DNA of 64,000 nucleotides from Microvirga sp052115485. Lineage in GTDB: Bacteria > Pseudomonadota > Alphaproteobacteria > Rhizobiales > Beijerinckiaceae. Every line of letters starts with the position of its first letter. Within the stretch, counting starts at the first letter, position 1. The DNA is taken from assembly GCF_052115485.1 (NCBI RefSeq), contig NZ_JBFRGU010000001.1, positions 62,001 through 126,000 of the forward strand, in the 5' to 3' direction. Shown here one piece after another: positions 8,288 to 17,189 of this stretch. Under the pieces are notes generated by a model. That model was not told the origin of the DNA and searched no databases. It was given only the letters and a program-made list of their open reading frames with translations. Made by a program: the position numbers and the translations under genes.

Positions 8288-9571
8288 ATGGCCTACCAGA
8301 ACGCCATTCTGCTCATTTTAGAAGCAAGCCTCTACTTTGCGTCGATGCTGGCTATCCTCCTCGTCAGCAAACGCTTCGGAATTGGGATTTTCATCACAAT
8401 CCTCGGCGTGATGCACTTTCTCGAAACTTATCTCGCGAGCGTTTTCTATATCGGCCTTCCTTTCGGGATTATCGCCACACCCGGCTCGGCCGTTCTCTTC
8501 TCCTCCAAACTCATCTTCATCCTGCTGGTTTACATAACGGAAGATGCAGATACCGCGCGCCAACCGATCTACGGCCTCTTCGTCGGTAACGTGATTGTTA
8601 TCCTCTTCGCGATCTCGCTCGGCTGGTATGGAACAGCCGAACTGAGCCCCGAACGCTCGCCGGACCTGAATCTCCTCGACGAGATGGGCTGGCTGATGGG
8701 ATGGGGGACGCTGCTGCTTTTCTTCGATTCGATTCTCATCATCCTGCTTTATGAGAGACTTCGTGGGTGGCTGGGGGACAATCGGACGGCGCGTATTTTC
8801 GTCAGCTCCGCCACCATTCTCACGTTCGATCAGTTCGGGTTCTTCGCGGGTCTGCATACCCTCACAGACGCACCGACCCAGGTTCTTTGGAGCGGATGGA
8901 TCGCGAAGATGACCATGGCGGCGCTCTTCAGCCCGATGGCAGGCGGCTATTTGAGCTGGATCGCACGGCAACCCTTGCGGCGTCCGCGCCGCCGCTTGTG
9001 GGATGTGTTCAGCACTCTTACTTATCGCGAGCGGTACGAGGATCTTTTGCAGACCATCGGCAGGGATCGGCTCACCGGAGCTTTCGATCGTAGCTATCTG
9101 GAAGCAAAGGGTGCGAGCATCGTGGAGCAGGCTGTCGATTCCGGCCGCCCGATCAGTCTGCTTCTGATCGACCTCGATCATTTCAAGGAAATCAACGACC
9201 GATTCGGCCATCGCGCAGGCGACACGGTTCTGCGTTTTGCCGCACAGCAGATTGCGACCCTGACCCGAGACATCGACTATCTCTTCCGCTATGGCGGCGA
9301 CGAATTCGTGCTCCTTTGCTCCGGCTTGCAACCGGGCGGTGCTCGAGCCCTGGCGGAGCGAATCCGCCAAGAGATCAGCGAATCCATCGTCCCTGAAATC
9401 GGTCAGCAGATCAGCGTATCTATCGGCACTGCGTCCTCAGGAGCGAATGGGGACACGCTGGACGCTCTTTTCGAAACCGCCGACAACAGGCTTTACGCCG
9501 CCAAAAGAGCCGGCCGTAATCGCGTGTTCGACGGCGCGACATTATCGTTCGAAGGCGCCGTCGGAAGTTAG
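8288..9571 (+). CDS. Membrane-bound diguanylate cyclase with I-site
   Basis: c-di-GMP synthase of 427 aa. Residues 1-230 hold about six to seven hydrophobic helices forming an unnamed membrane sensor region; the GGDEF domain follows, with the motif GGDEF at 336-340 and RDID at the inhibitory-site position nine residues before it, so product feedback is expected. The upstream Shine-Dalgarno is weak. Divergent from the cyclase at 6830-8014, but the two are not simple duplicates: their membrane halves differ and only this one keeps the I-site. Confidence 0.9.
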   Translation: MAYQNAILLILEASLYFASMLAILLVSKRFGIGIFITILGVMHFLETYLASVFYIGLPFGIIATPGSAVLFSSKLIFILLVYITEDADTARQPIYGLFVGNVIVILFAISLGWYGTAELSPERSPDLNLLDEMGWLMGWGTLLLFFDSILIILLYERLRGWLGDNRTARIFVSSATILTFDQFGFFAGLHTLTDAPTQVLWSGWIAKMTMAALFSPMAGGYLSWIARQPLRRPRRRLWDVFSTLTYRERYEDLLQTIGRDRLTGAFDRSYLEAKGASIVEQAVDSGRPISLLLIDLDHFKEINDRFGHRAGDTVLRFAAQQIATLTRDIDYLFRYGGDEFVLLCSGLQPGGARALAERIRQEISESIVPEIGQQISVSIGTASSGANGDTLDALFETADNRLYAAKRAGRNRVFDGATLSFEGAVGS

Positions 9572-9687
9572 CAAGCCCGTCCCTGGCACACGGCCATCGC
9601 TTCTATCGAATGCCCCATCGTCATCCGGCCGTCACAGGTTTGCCGCATCACAAAGCCGCTGACCTACAACATGACGACGGGGCTATC

Positions 9688-11871
9688 ATGCGCACTCATT
9701 TCGCCGGCTGCTCGCTTGCGACGCTTCTCCTCTGCGGAACCGCTCTCGGTGCCTCCGCTGCGGAATATTTCGACAGAATCGCCAGCTTCCCGATCACGGC
9801 CAACCTCTCCGCAGAGGCGGACAAGAACGGCAAGACGGTCGCCGAAATCATCTCCGTGAGCGAAGACGGCAAGCTGCTCGTCTATACGGACAGCCCACGC
9901 AAGGCCATCGGCTTCATCGACATCACGGATGCGGCGCAGCCAAAGGCGGGCGGCCTGCTTTCCGTCGGGGGCGAGCCGACCTCGGTGAAGGTGGTCGGCG
10001 GAAACGCGCTTGTCGCCGTCAACACGTCCAAGAGTTTCACAGAGCCCAGCGGCAAACTGGTCGTGGTGGATATCGCCGCCAGGAAGGTGACAGGCGAATG
10101 CGCCCTGCCCGGCCAGCCGGACTCTATCGCATCCGGCGCCGGCTTTATTGCGATCGCCATCGAAAACGAGCGCAACGAAGAGGTGAATGAGGGCGCCCTG
10201 CCGCAGATGCCCGCCGGCACGCTCGTGACGGCTCCGCTGAAGGGTGGAAGCGTCGATTGCGCAAGCCTCAAGAACATCGACGTGACCGGCCTTGCCGCCG
10301 TGGTCGGTGAGGATCCCGAACCTGAATTCGTCGACATTTCCGCCGACGGCAAGATCGTCCTGACGTTGCAAGAGAACAACCACGTCATCATCATCGACGC
10401 CGCCAGCGGAACGATCGAAACACATTTCTCGGCAGGCACGGTCGATCTCAAGGACATCGACACCAAGAAGGACGGCAAGATCGATCTGAGCGGATCGATG
10501 AAAGCCGTTCCGCGCGAGCCGGATGCGGTCCGCTGGATCGATAATAACCGTTTCGTCACTGCCAATGAAGGCGACTGGAAAGGCGGCTCGCGCGGCTTCA
10601 GCATTTTCCGGAAAGACGGCTCCGTCGCCTATGAATCAGGCGCGACCCTGGAGCATGAGATCGTTTCTCTCGGCCATTACCCCGACAAGCGCAACAAGAA
10701 GGGCGCCGAGATCGAAGGTATCGAGGTCAGCCAATACGGCAAGGACAAGCTGATCTTCGTCGGCTCCGAGCGCGGCTCGGTGGTCGGCGTCTATCGCGAC
10801 ACGGGTGCGGAGCCGGAGCTTCTGCAGGTTCTGCCTGCGGGCATGGGACCGGAAGGCCTTCTCGCCATTCCCGGACGCAATCTGTTCGTGGCGACGAGCG
10901 AATCCGATTTGCATGGCGAAGGCGGGATCGCCCCCCACGTGATGATCTACCAGCGCGCAGAGCGCGCCGCACCCGCCTATCCGTCGATCCGCTCAGCGAA
11001 GGACGCCAAGGGCCTGCCCATCGGCTGGGGCGCTCTCTCCGGTCTCGCCGCCGATCCATCGAAGCCGGGCCAATTGTTCGCGATAACCGACAGCTTCTAT
11101 AGCGCCGCGCCCCGTATTCTCACCATCGACGCAATGAGGAAGCCCGCCATGATCACGGGCGATATCCTCGTGACGCGCAATGGCGCCGCCGCCGAGCCGC
11201 TCGATCTCGAAGGCATCGCCGTCGCCCCCGAAGGCGGCTTCTGGCTCGCGTCCGAGGGCAATCTCGAGAAGGGTATGAACAACCTTCTCCTGCGCGTCGA
11301 CGCCAAGGGTGAGATCAAGGAAGAGATCAAGCTCCCTGCGGAGGCCGAAAAGGGCGCCAAGAACTACGGCTATGAGGGCGTCACGGTGTCGGGCACCGGC
11401 AGCGAGCAACTCATCTGGGTCGCGGTTCAACGCGAATGGGCCGATGACGCCAAGGGCTTCGTCAAGCTTCTGGCCTACAAGCCTTCAGACAAGACCTGGC
11501 GTGGCGTGCAATATCCGCTCGACAAGGTCGAAGCCGGCTGGATCGGCCTTTCCGAGATCACGGCGGTCGGCGACCGCTTCATCGTGATCGAACGCGACAA
11601 CCAGATCGGCGAGAACGCCAGAGTGAAGAAGCTCTACGCCATCGCCGCATCGGACATGAAGCCGGTCTCGCTCCAGGAGAAACTGCCCGTGGTCAAGAAG
11701 ACCCTGGTCCGCGATCTGCTCGGCGACCTGAAAGCCTCGAAGGGCTACGTGCTCGACAAGGTCGAGGGCTTCACGGTCGACGCGGCGGGCGACGCCTTCA
11801 TCGTCACCGACAACGACGGCGTCGACAACTCGTCCGGCGAGACGCAGTTCATCAAGCTCGGTAAGTTCTGA
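9688..11871 (+). CDS. Secreted esterase-like/phytase-family beta-propeller protein
   Basis: Exported protein of 727 aa. A Sec signal peptide (MRTHFAGCSLATLLLCG, cleavage near GASAA at about residue 28) fixes the likely start at 9688; the frame is open 26 codons further upstream without a good signal. The N-terminal part looks like a beta-propeller (repeats such as GKLVVVDIA, FVDISADGKIVL, HVIIIDAASG); the C-terminal part matches the esterase-like activity of phytase domain (PLDLEGIAVAPEGGFWLASEG, VEGFTVDAAGDAFIVTDNDG). A role in periplasmic phosphate-ester hydrolysis is suggested by family, but substrate and activity are not shown. Monocistronic, with a strong terminator behind it. Confidence 0.75.
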   Translation: MRTHFAGCSLATLLLCGTALGASAAEYFDRIASFPITANLSAEADKNGKTVAEIISVSEDGKLLVYTDSPRKAIGFIDITDAAQPKAGGLLSVGGEPTSVKVVGGNALVAVNTSKSFTEPSGKLVVVDIAARKVTGECALPGQPDSIASGAGFIAIAIENERNEEVNEGALPQMPAGTLVTAPLKGGSVDCASLKNIDVTGLAAVVGEDPEPEFVDISADGKIVLTLQENNHVIIIDAASGTIETHFSAGTVDLKDIDTKKDGKIDLSGSMKAVPREPDAVRWIDNNRFVTANEGDWKGGSRGFSIFRKDGSVAYESGATLEHEIVSLGHYPDKRNKKGAEIEGIEVSQYGKDKLIFVGSERGSVVGVYRDTGAEPELLQVLPAGMGPEGLLAIPGRNLFVATSESDLHGEGGIAPHVMIYQRAERAAPAYPSIRSAKDAKGLPIGWGALSGLAADPSKPGQLFAITDSFYSAAPRILTIDAMRKPAMITGDILVTRNGAAAEPLDLEGIAVAPEGGFWLASEGNLEKGMNNLLLRVDAKGEIKEEIKLPAEAEKGAKNYGYEGVTVSGTGSEQLIWVAVQREWADDAKGFVKLLAYKPSDKTWRGVQYPLDKVEAGWIGLSEITAVGDRFIVIERDNQIGENARVKKLYAIAASDMKPVSLQEKLPVVKKTLVRDLLGDLKASKGYVLDKVEGFTVDAAGDAFIVTDNDGVDNSSGETQFIKLGKF

Positions 11872-11888
11872 GCCAATCCTGTCAAACG

Positions 11889-11919
11889 AAAGGCCGCTCC
11901 TGGGAGCGGCCTTTTTTAT
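11889..11919 (+). terminator. Rho-independent terminator after the phytase-family gene
   Basis: GC-rich hairpin AAGGCCGCTCC...GGAGCGGCCTT followed by TTTTTTATTT on the plus strand, 17 nt after the stop codon. Convergent with terC, whose 3' end is at 11936. Confidence 0.88.
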
Positions 11920-11935
11920 TTGCGAAGTGGTGTCT

Positions 11936-12670
11936 CTACCTGCGCTTCTTCGCCCGGCGCGAGAGCATGTTGAGACCCTCGACCAGACCCGAGAAGGCCA
12001 TCGCGCTGTAGATGTAGCCCTTTGGAACATGCGCCCCGAAGCCTTCCGCGATCAGCGTCATGCCGATCATGAGGAGGAAGCCCAGCGCCAACATGACGAC
12101 GGTCGGATTTTTCTGGATGAATTGCGCGAGCGGATCGGACGCGATCAGCATGACGACCACGGCCACGATCACGGCCACGACCATGATCGGAATATGATCC
12201 GTCATGCCCACAGCCGTGATGATGCTGTCGATCGAGAACACGAGATCGAGCACCAGGATCTGACCGATGGCCGCGGAGAACCCCAATTGCGGCTTCTTGC
12301 TCTCGAACATATCGGAACCCGGATCGGGATCGACGCTGTGATGGATTTCCTTTGTCGCCTTCCAGACCAGAAACAGGCCGCCTGCGATGAGAATAAGATC
12401 GCGCCAGGAAAAGCCGTGGCCGAAAACCTCGAAAATCGGCGCGGTCAGTTGAACGATGATCGCCACCGTGCCGAGTAGGGCCAATCGCAGGATCAGGGCA
12501 AGCCCGATGCCGATGCGCCGGGCCTTTTGCTGCTGGTGCGCCGGCAGCTTGTTCGTGAGAATCGAGATGAAGACCAGGTTGTCGATGCCGAGCACCACCT
12601 CCATGGCAATCAAGGTGGCAAGTGCCGCCCAGGCGGTCGGATCGGCGGCGAGAAGTAAAATCTGGTCCAT
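11936..12670 (-). CDS. TerC family integral membrane protein
   Basis: Polytopic inner-membrane protein (244 aa) of the TerC/Alx family, whose members are implicated in metal (manganese) export and stress resistance. The N-terminal signature MEVVLGIDNLVFISIL and a later matching half (LDLVFSIDSIITAVG) show the two-fold repeat with paired acidic residues typical of the family; about seven membrane helices. Start placed at ATG 12670 because the family begins just before the WAALATLIAMEVVLGIDN segment; the frame extends 18 codons further upstream. Stands alone between a terminator and a small Tudor-like gene. Confidence 0.85.
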   Translation of the reverse strand: MDQILLLAADPTAWAALATLIAMEVVLGIDNLVFISILTNKLPAHQQQKARRIGIGLALILRLALLGTVAIIVQLTAPIFEVFGHGFSWRDLILIAGGLFLVWKATKEIHHSVDPDPGSDMFESKKPQLGFSAAIGQILVLDLVFSIDSIITAVGMTDHIPIMVVAVIVAVVVMLIASDPLAQFIQKNPTVVMLALGFLLMIGMTLIAEGFGAHVPKGYIYSAMAFSGLVEGLNMLSRRAKKRR

Positions 12671-12744
12671 AAGCTTATCCGTGTGAATCCACGCGGATAT
12701 GTTGTCCCTGAGGGCCGCCCGCAAGTGTATCGATGCTCATCGCA

Positions 12745-12960
12745 TCATTTAATCTTCGTGAGACTGCCGCCTTTGTGCATTGCCACGTGATCGGTCTTGT
12801 CGCTTTTGATCTCGTATTGTGGTTCTTCTTCACTCGCGTGATGAATGTAGCCCTTATAGTTCACGTTTCTGGTATGGACCCGCACGATATGGCCGGAAAC
12901 GTGCCCGGCTTCCGAGTTCCAGGTAACGTGATCCCCGACCTTGAATAATTTGGCTGGCAT
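12745..12960 (-). CDS. DUF2945 / hypervirulence-associated Tudor-like small protein
   Basis: Small basic protein of 71 aa matching the DUF2945 (hypervirulence-associated protein, Tudor fold) family: FKVGDHVTWNSEAGHVSG, then YEIKSDKTDHVAMHKG and a lysine-rich end. Such proteins are a single small beta barrel of unknown biochemical role. Start at ATG 12960 is supported by GGGAG a few bases upstream; the frame extends 17 codons further without a better signal. It is 74 nt upstream of terC on the same strand and could be cotranscribed with it. Confidence 0.75.
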   Translation of the reverse strand: MPAKLFKVGDHVTWNSEAGHVSGHIVRVHTRNVNYKGYIHHASEEEPQYEIKSDKTDHVAMHKGGSLTKIK

Positions 12961-13089
12961 GGCGCTCCCCTTCCCGCCCCGGCATGGAATATAGGGGCAG
13001 AGCAACGCCAAGGGACTGAAATAAAGCCGAAAGCGTCACCAAAATGATCGAACAAGCGCGGTATAAGCGACGAAGGCCATCCTTTTTCG

Positions 13090-13118
13090 TTGACCCGCCC
13101 GCCGAGAGCCCCTATTTC
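13090..13118 (+). promoter_or_regulatory. Sigma-70-like promoter of tRNA-Lys
   Basis: TTGACC at 13090-13095 and TATTTC at 13113-13118 are separated by 17 nt, and the -10 box ends 14 nt before the tRNA 5' end. Spacing and position fit a housekeeping promoter; no experiment supports it. Confidence 0.55.
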
Positions 13119-13132
13119 GGGCGAACCCTTGG

Positions 13133-13208
13133 GAGCGCGTAGCTCAGCCGGTAGAGCATCTGACTTTTAATCAGAGGGTCCTGGGTTCGAGTCCCAGCGC
13201 GCTCACCA
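13133..13208 (+). tRNA. tRNA-Lys (anticodon TTT)
   Basis: Complete 76-nt cloverleaf: acceptor stem GAGCGCG (13133-13139) with CGCGCTC (13198-13204), D arm, anticodon stem TCTGA/TCAGA with anticodon TTT at 13166-13168, T arm CTGGG-TTCGAGT-CCCAG, and an encoded CCA at 13206-13208. Confidence 0.98.
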
Positions 13209-13334
13209 CCTCGTACCTTATCCGGCAATAAAATTCCTCCGCGGGTCATGTGTCTGGCGCAAGCGCCTGCGCCACGTGGCCCCAATCTTTCCGTTCCGGT
13301 TGACATCGGCCTCTTCTCCCGCGATCACGCGCGG

Positions 13335-14399
13335 ATGACGGTCCCTTCAGACGATAGCCTCTGGCGGCGGTTCGCCCTGAGCTTTGCCGCGACGGCAGTG
13401 CTACTGACGGGGGCGCTCTACGGGTTTGTCCTCGTCATGGACCCGTACGGTCTGCGGGCATCTCCAGCCAATCCGCCGACGCCGATCATGGATGTGAACC
13501 AGCGCTTCATGTACCCGCAGCTCATCCGCGGCGGGCGCTTCGATTCGGCTGTATTCGGGACTTCCACGGTCCGGCTTCTGGATCCCGGGCAACTCGATGA
13601 GACCTTTGGCGGAAGCTTCGCCAATCTCGGCATGAACGCCGCGACGCCATGGGAGCAGATTCAGCTAGCAGACCTTTTCCTGCGCAACGTTCCCCAACCG
13701 AAAAACCTGATCCTCGGCCTCGACCGGACATGGTGCGAAGAAGACGCCGACAGGAAGAAGACGACGTTCCGCGTCTTCCCGCCGTGGCTCTATGACGACA
13801 GCCGCCTCAACGACTACCCGGAACTCTTCGGTCTGACCGGGCTCGAAATCGCAGGGCGCGTCTTCCTGAACCGCCTCGGCTACATGCCCGAGCGCATCCC
13901 CGCCGACGGCTTCGAAATCTTCGTGCCAGACGATGCGACCTATGATCTGGAGCGCGCGCGCTTTCACCTCAACCAGTGGAAACCATCGGCAGCCCCCAAG
14001 ACGCCTTTCCGCATCGGCCCGGACGCGCAACGGGCAATCGTTTTTCCGGCCCTGCCCTGGCTACGGGATTTTCTGTCTCGCGTCCCGGCTTCCACGGCGG
14101 TGACGCTCGTCTTCACGCCTAATCATGTTCGCGCGCAGGCCGCCCCCGGCACGCGGGAGGCCGCCATCGAGGAAGCCTGCAAGGTGCAGATCACCGATCT
14201 CGCACTGGAAAAGGGCGTGGCGCTGGTCGACTTCCGCTATCACTCTCCCGTGACGGAGAACGACGCGAATTACTGGGATCCCCTGCACTATCGCATCGGC
14301 ATCGCGCGCCGGATCGTGGACGCTCTGAAGGAAGCCCGCGTCTCCGGCAGCGACGACCGCCAGGGCTTTTACCGGGTGCTCAGTCTTCCCCGCCGGTAG
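13335..14399 (+). CDS. SGNH hydrolase-like membrane-anchored protein
   Basis: Protein of 354 aa with one N-terminal membrane segment (about residues 10-35) and a periplasmic domain resembling SGNH/AlgJ-type enzymes: block I-like FGTSTVRLLDP and a C-terminal DPLHYR that would supply the Asp-His pair. These relatives often acetylate or deacetylate exopolysaccharides, but no partner polysaccharide genes are nearby, so substrate is unknown. ATG 13335 precedes the hydrophobic segment directly; the frame opens 29 codons earlier, next to the tRNA, which is unlikely to be coding. The 3' end overlaps the convergent tgt gene by 20 bp. Confidence 0.6.
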   Translation: MTVPSDDSLWRRFALSFAATAVLLTGALYGFVLVMDPYGLRASPANPPTPIMDVNQRFMYPQLIRGGRFDSAVFGTSTVRLLDPGQLDETFGGSFANLGMNAATPWEQIQLADLFLRNVPQPKNLILGLDRTWCEEDADRKKTTFRVFPPWLYDDSRLNDYPELFGLTGLEIAGRVFLNRLGYMPERIPADGFEIFVPDDATYDLERARFHLNQWKPSAAPKTPFRIGPDAQRAIVFPALPWLRDFLSRVPASTAVTLVFTPNHVRAQAAPGTREAAIEEACKVQITDLALEKGVALVDFRYHSPVTENDANYWDPLHYRIGIARRIVDALKEARVSGSDDRQGFYRVLSLPRR

Positions 14400-15552
14400 C
14401 GCGGTTGTCCGCGTGCTCCGCGATTCCATCGCGATCACCCTTGGCCCAGCCTTCCTTGATCTCGCCAATGTGGTCGTTCAGGCGTCCCTCCGCGATAGCC
14501 TTGCGCAGTCCGGCCATCAAATCCTGGTAATAGGCCAGATTGTTCCACGTCAGCAGCATCATGCCCAGAATCTCGTTGGAGCGGACGAGGTGATGCAAAT
14601 AGGCGCGCGAATAGGTGTTGGAGGCCGGGCATTTGGATTCGGCGTCGAGCGGGCGCGTGTCTTCCGCGAATTTCGCATTGCGCAGGTTCATGCGCCCGAA
14701 GCGGGTGAACACCTGCCCGTGACGTCCGGCGCGGGTCGGCATGACACAATCGAACATATCGACACCGCGCCGCACGGATTCGACGATATCGTCAGGCGTG
14801 CCGACGCCCATCAGATAACGCGGTTTCGTCGTCGGCAGGTGCGGTTCCACCGTCTCGATCATGCGCAGCATCACATCCTGCGGCTCGCCTACCGCGAGGC
14901 CACCGATGGCGTAGCCCTTCAAATCGAGCGCCGTCAGTTCGTTCGCGCTCTCGATGCGCAGCCGTTCCACTGACCCGCCCTGAACGATCCCGAACATCGC
15001 CTTGCCCGGCTGGTCACCAAAGGCGATCTTGCAACGCTCCGCCCAACGGAGGGACAGGCGCATGGCTTTCTCCGCCACATCGTCCTCGCAGGGCAACTTC
15101 ACGCATTCGTCGAGCTGCATCTGGATGTCCGAGCCGAGCAGCCCCTGGATCTCGATGGAGCGCTCCGGAGTCATCACGTGCTTCGAGCCGTCGATATGAG
15201 ACTGGAAGGTCACGCCGGTCTCGTCGATCTTGCGCAGCGACGCCAGCGACATCACCTGGAACCCGCCGGAATCGGTGAGGATCGGATAAGGCCAGTTCAT
15301 GAGTTGATGCAGGCCGCCGAGCCGCGCGACACGTTCGGCACCGGGGCGCAGCATCAGATGATAGGTATTGCCGAGCACCACATCTGCGCCAAGCGCCTTC
15401 ACCTGATCCGGATACATGGCCTTCACGGTCGCAGCCGTCCCCACGGGCATGAAAGCCGGTGTGCGGATCACGCCGCGCGGCATCCTGATCTCGCCGGTTC
15501 GCGCCGCGCCATCGGTCTTGTTGACGGTGAAGGTGAAATGCTCGGTGGTCAT
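14380..15552 (-). CDS. tgt: Queuine tRNA-ribosyltransferase
   Basis: tRNA-guanine transglycosylase (390 aa) that exchanges guanine-34 for preQ1 in tRNAs with GUN anticodons, a step of queuosine synthesis. Visible family motifs: FMPVGTAATVKAMYP, the nucleophile region LTDSGGFQVMSL with Asp, GIVQGG, and MGVGTPDDIVESV before the FDCVMPTRAGRHG segment. The zinc-ligand cluster appears altered at its end (CPASNTYSRAYLHHLV, where many homologues have CxCxxC), keeping one cysteine and the histidines visible. queA, the next enzyme of the pathway, lies downstream on the same strand, but a diguanylate cyclase gene on the other strand separates them. Confidence 0.93.
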   Translation of the reverse strand: MTTEHFTFTVNKTDGAARTGEIRMPRGVIRTPAFMPVGTAATVKAMYPDQVKALGADVVLGNTYHLMLRPGAERVARLGGLHQLMNWPYPILTDSGGFQVMSLASLRKIDETGVTFQSHIDGSKHVMTPERSIEIQGLLGSDIQMQLDECVKLPCEDDVAEKAMRLSLRWAERCKIAFGDQPGKAMFGIVQGGSVERLRIESANELTALDLKGYAIGGLAVGEPQDVMLRMIETVEPHLPTTKPRYLMGVGTPDDIVESVRRGVDMFDCVMPTRAGRHGQVFTRFGRMNLRNAKFAEDTRPLDAESKCPASNTYSRAYLHHLVRSNEILGMMLLTWNNLAYYQDLMAGLRKAIAEGRLNDHIGEIKEGWAKGDRDGIAEHADNRATGGED

Positions 15553-15977
15553 TAGTGGTCCTGCAAAAACTCCTCCGTCTTATCCCCGATCATAGGCAGG
15601 AGGGAAAGCGGAAGGAGCGCTCCATCGGGCCAAAGAAATCATTCCCAAAAAGACACTTCCTGCGGCCGCACAAAGCGTCACCCCGATGCATAATTCGACA
15701 CCGAAAATGTCTAGTGAACTAATCCGACAAATGTTCGTGTTATTAAAATCCGCTAATTATTGACAACTACGATCTAAAGGCTCGATACCATTATCATCTG
15801 CCGGAACGTTCTCCGCGCTTGGAACTACTCTGAATCTGCAAAATCTAGAGGTAACTACTACAAAAAATAGCTATGTTGTTAAATTACACGACGTCTAAAT
15901 AGCTATGAGGGGCAATCCACAAATATCTGTTTCTGTTCCAGCGTTCAAACTGAGGAATATTGAGAGGGCTCCACTCC
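15553..15977. other. 425-bp AT-rich non-coding stretch before a diguanylate cyclase gene
   Basis: No gene is supported here. Base composition falls well below the surrounding DNA from about 15700 onward. A TTGACA at 15760-15765 on the plus strand has only a weak -10 match (GATACC at 15784-15789). The sequence AAATAGCTATG occurs twice (near 15866 and 15897). The stretch probably carries promoters for tgt and for the cyclase. Confidence 0.5.
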
Positions 15978-17189
15978 ATGAGCGGAAATCAACTGATGAC
16001 AATCTTGAGCCCCGTCATCGGTACCATTTTTACAATATTCTATTTGGCACTTTGGTATCACCATCGCGCGCGCACATATATTTTGTATCTCGTCAGCGCG
16101 TTCGGTTTTTATACTTTGGCGACAGGATTGCAAATATTCTTCATCCCGGATGGCGCGGGGCGAAGTATGATGATGTCCGCGATCCTCTATTTATTATGCA
16201 TCGTCCTCCTGCTCGAAGGATGCCTGAAGAGGAAGAACGCGAGTTCTAATTACCTTCAAATAGCGCCACTATTAACGACAATTCTCGTTGGATATTTTTA
16301 TTACTATTATATCGAGAAGAGCCTGAGCACACGGATATACATCCTGAGTTTCGGATGTGGATTGCTTTTCGCCGCTGCCGCCTTTCGCATCCGCCCCTCG
16401 CGCGAGGATCACCTCGTCGATCGAGCCATTTTTGGGATCTTTCTGTTTTTGAGCGTTCAGCTCGTCTTGCGTCCTTTGCTGACGATCAGCCCAGGAATGT
16501 CGGATGCCAACCTGGGGACGTTCCACGAGTCGCCGTTCTGGTTGGCTTTTCAGTTCACGCTCATCGTTTCCGCAGTCCTCATGGGGCTGGCGCTCCTTTT
16601 CGCCATCGTCGTCGACATCACCAGCGACCTCAAAAGACAGAGCGCGACGGACGTTCTTACGGGTGTCTACAATCGGCGTGGCTTCGACGAGAGAGCATCG
16701 GACATGATCGCGAGCGGCAAGTTCCAGCCGATCAGGCTCGTCATCTGCGATATCGATCATTTCAAGAATATCAATGATCATCATGGCCACGCGGCAGGCG
16801 ACCACGTCCTCAGAAAATTCGCCGCGCTCCTAACCGCGCACATCCGGAAGAATGACATTGTCGGACGGATTGGCGGCGAGGAATTCGCCGTGCTGCTCAC
16901 CGAATGTGCGTCAAGGGACGCCACGATGTTTTCGGAGCGCGTTCGTGTTCTCTTCGAAGTCTCGGGGACCGAAGGCTTGCGGGGAAACTCAACAACCACG
17001 GCAAGCATCGGCATTGCGGATCATCGTCCGGGCGAAACCCTGCAACAGCTCGTGAGCCGAGCTGACAGGCTGCTCTATGCGGCGAAGAACAGTGGTCGCA
17101 ACCGCGTTTGCTCGGATGAGGCTATACCGATTGCCCCGCCCTGGCGCGGAAAGCTTTACGCCCTGAACAACAGGCTGCCATCGCCGTAG
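15978..17189 (+). CDS. Membrane-bound diguanylate cyclase (GGEEF) with I-site
   Basis: c-di-GMP synthase of 403 aa. About six membrane helices fill residues 1-215; the catalytic motif is GGEEF at 299-303 and RKND occupies the inhibitory-site position. ATG 15978 is chosen over an upstream TTG because GAGAGGG lies 9 nt before it. The N-terminal half is visibly richer in A and T than neighbouring genes, and the gene is wedged between tgt and queA with a 34-bp tail-to-tail overlap with queA, which suggests late insertion into that neighbourhood. Confidence 0.88.
   Translation: MSGNQLMTILSPVIGTIFTIFYLALWYHHRARTYILYLVSAFGFYTLATGLQIFFIPDGAGRSMMMSAILYLLCIVLLLEGCLKRKNASSNYLQIAPLLTTILVGYFYYYYIEKSLSTRIYILSFGCGLLFAAAAFRIRPSREDHLVDRAIFGIFLFLSVQLVLRPLLTISPGMSDANLGTFHESPFWLAFQFTLIVSAVLMGLALLFAIVVDITSDLKRQSATDVLTGVYNRRGFDERASDMIASGKFQPIRLVICDIDHFKNINDHHGHAAGDHVLRKFAALLTAHIRKNDIVGRIGGEEFAVLLTECASRDATMFSERVRVLFEVSGTEGLRGNSTTTASIGIADHRPGETLQQLVSRADRLLYAAKNSGRNRVCSDEAIPIAPPWRGKLYALNNRLPSP

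Noticed and set aside
13112..13306. Minus-strand frame containing GTRTQDPLIKSQMLYRLSYA
   Set aside because: Translation of the tRNA-Lys gene in reverse, a well-known annotation artefact.
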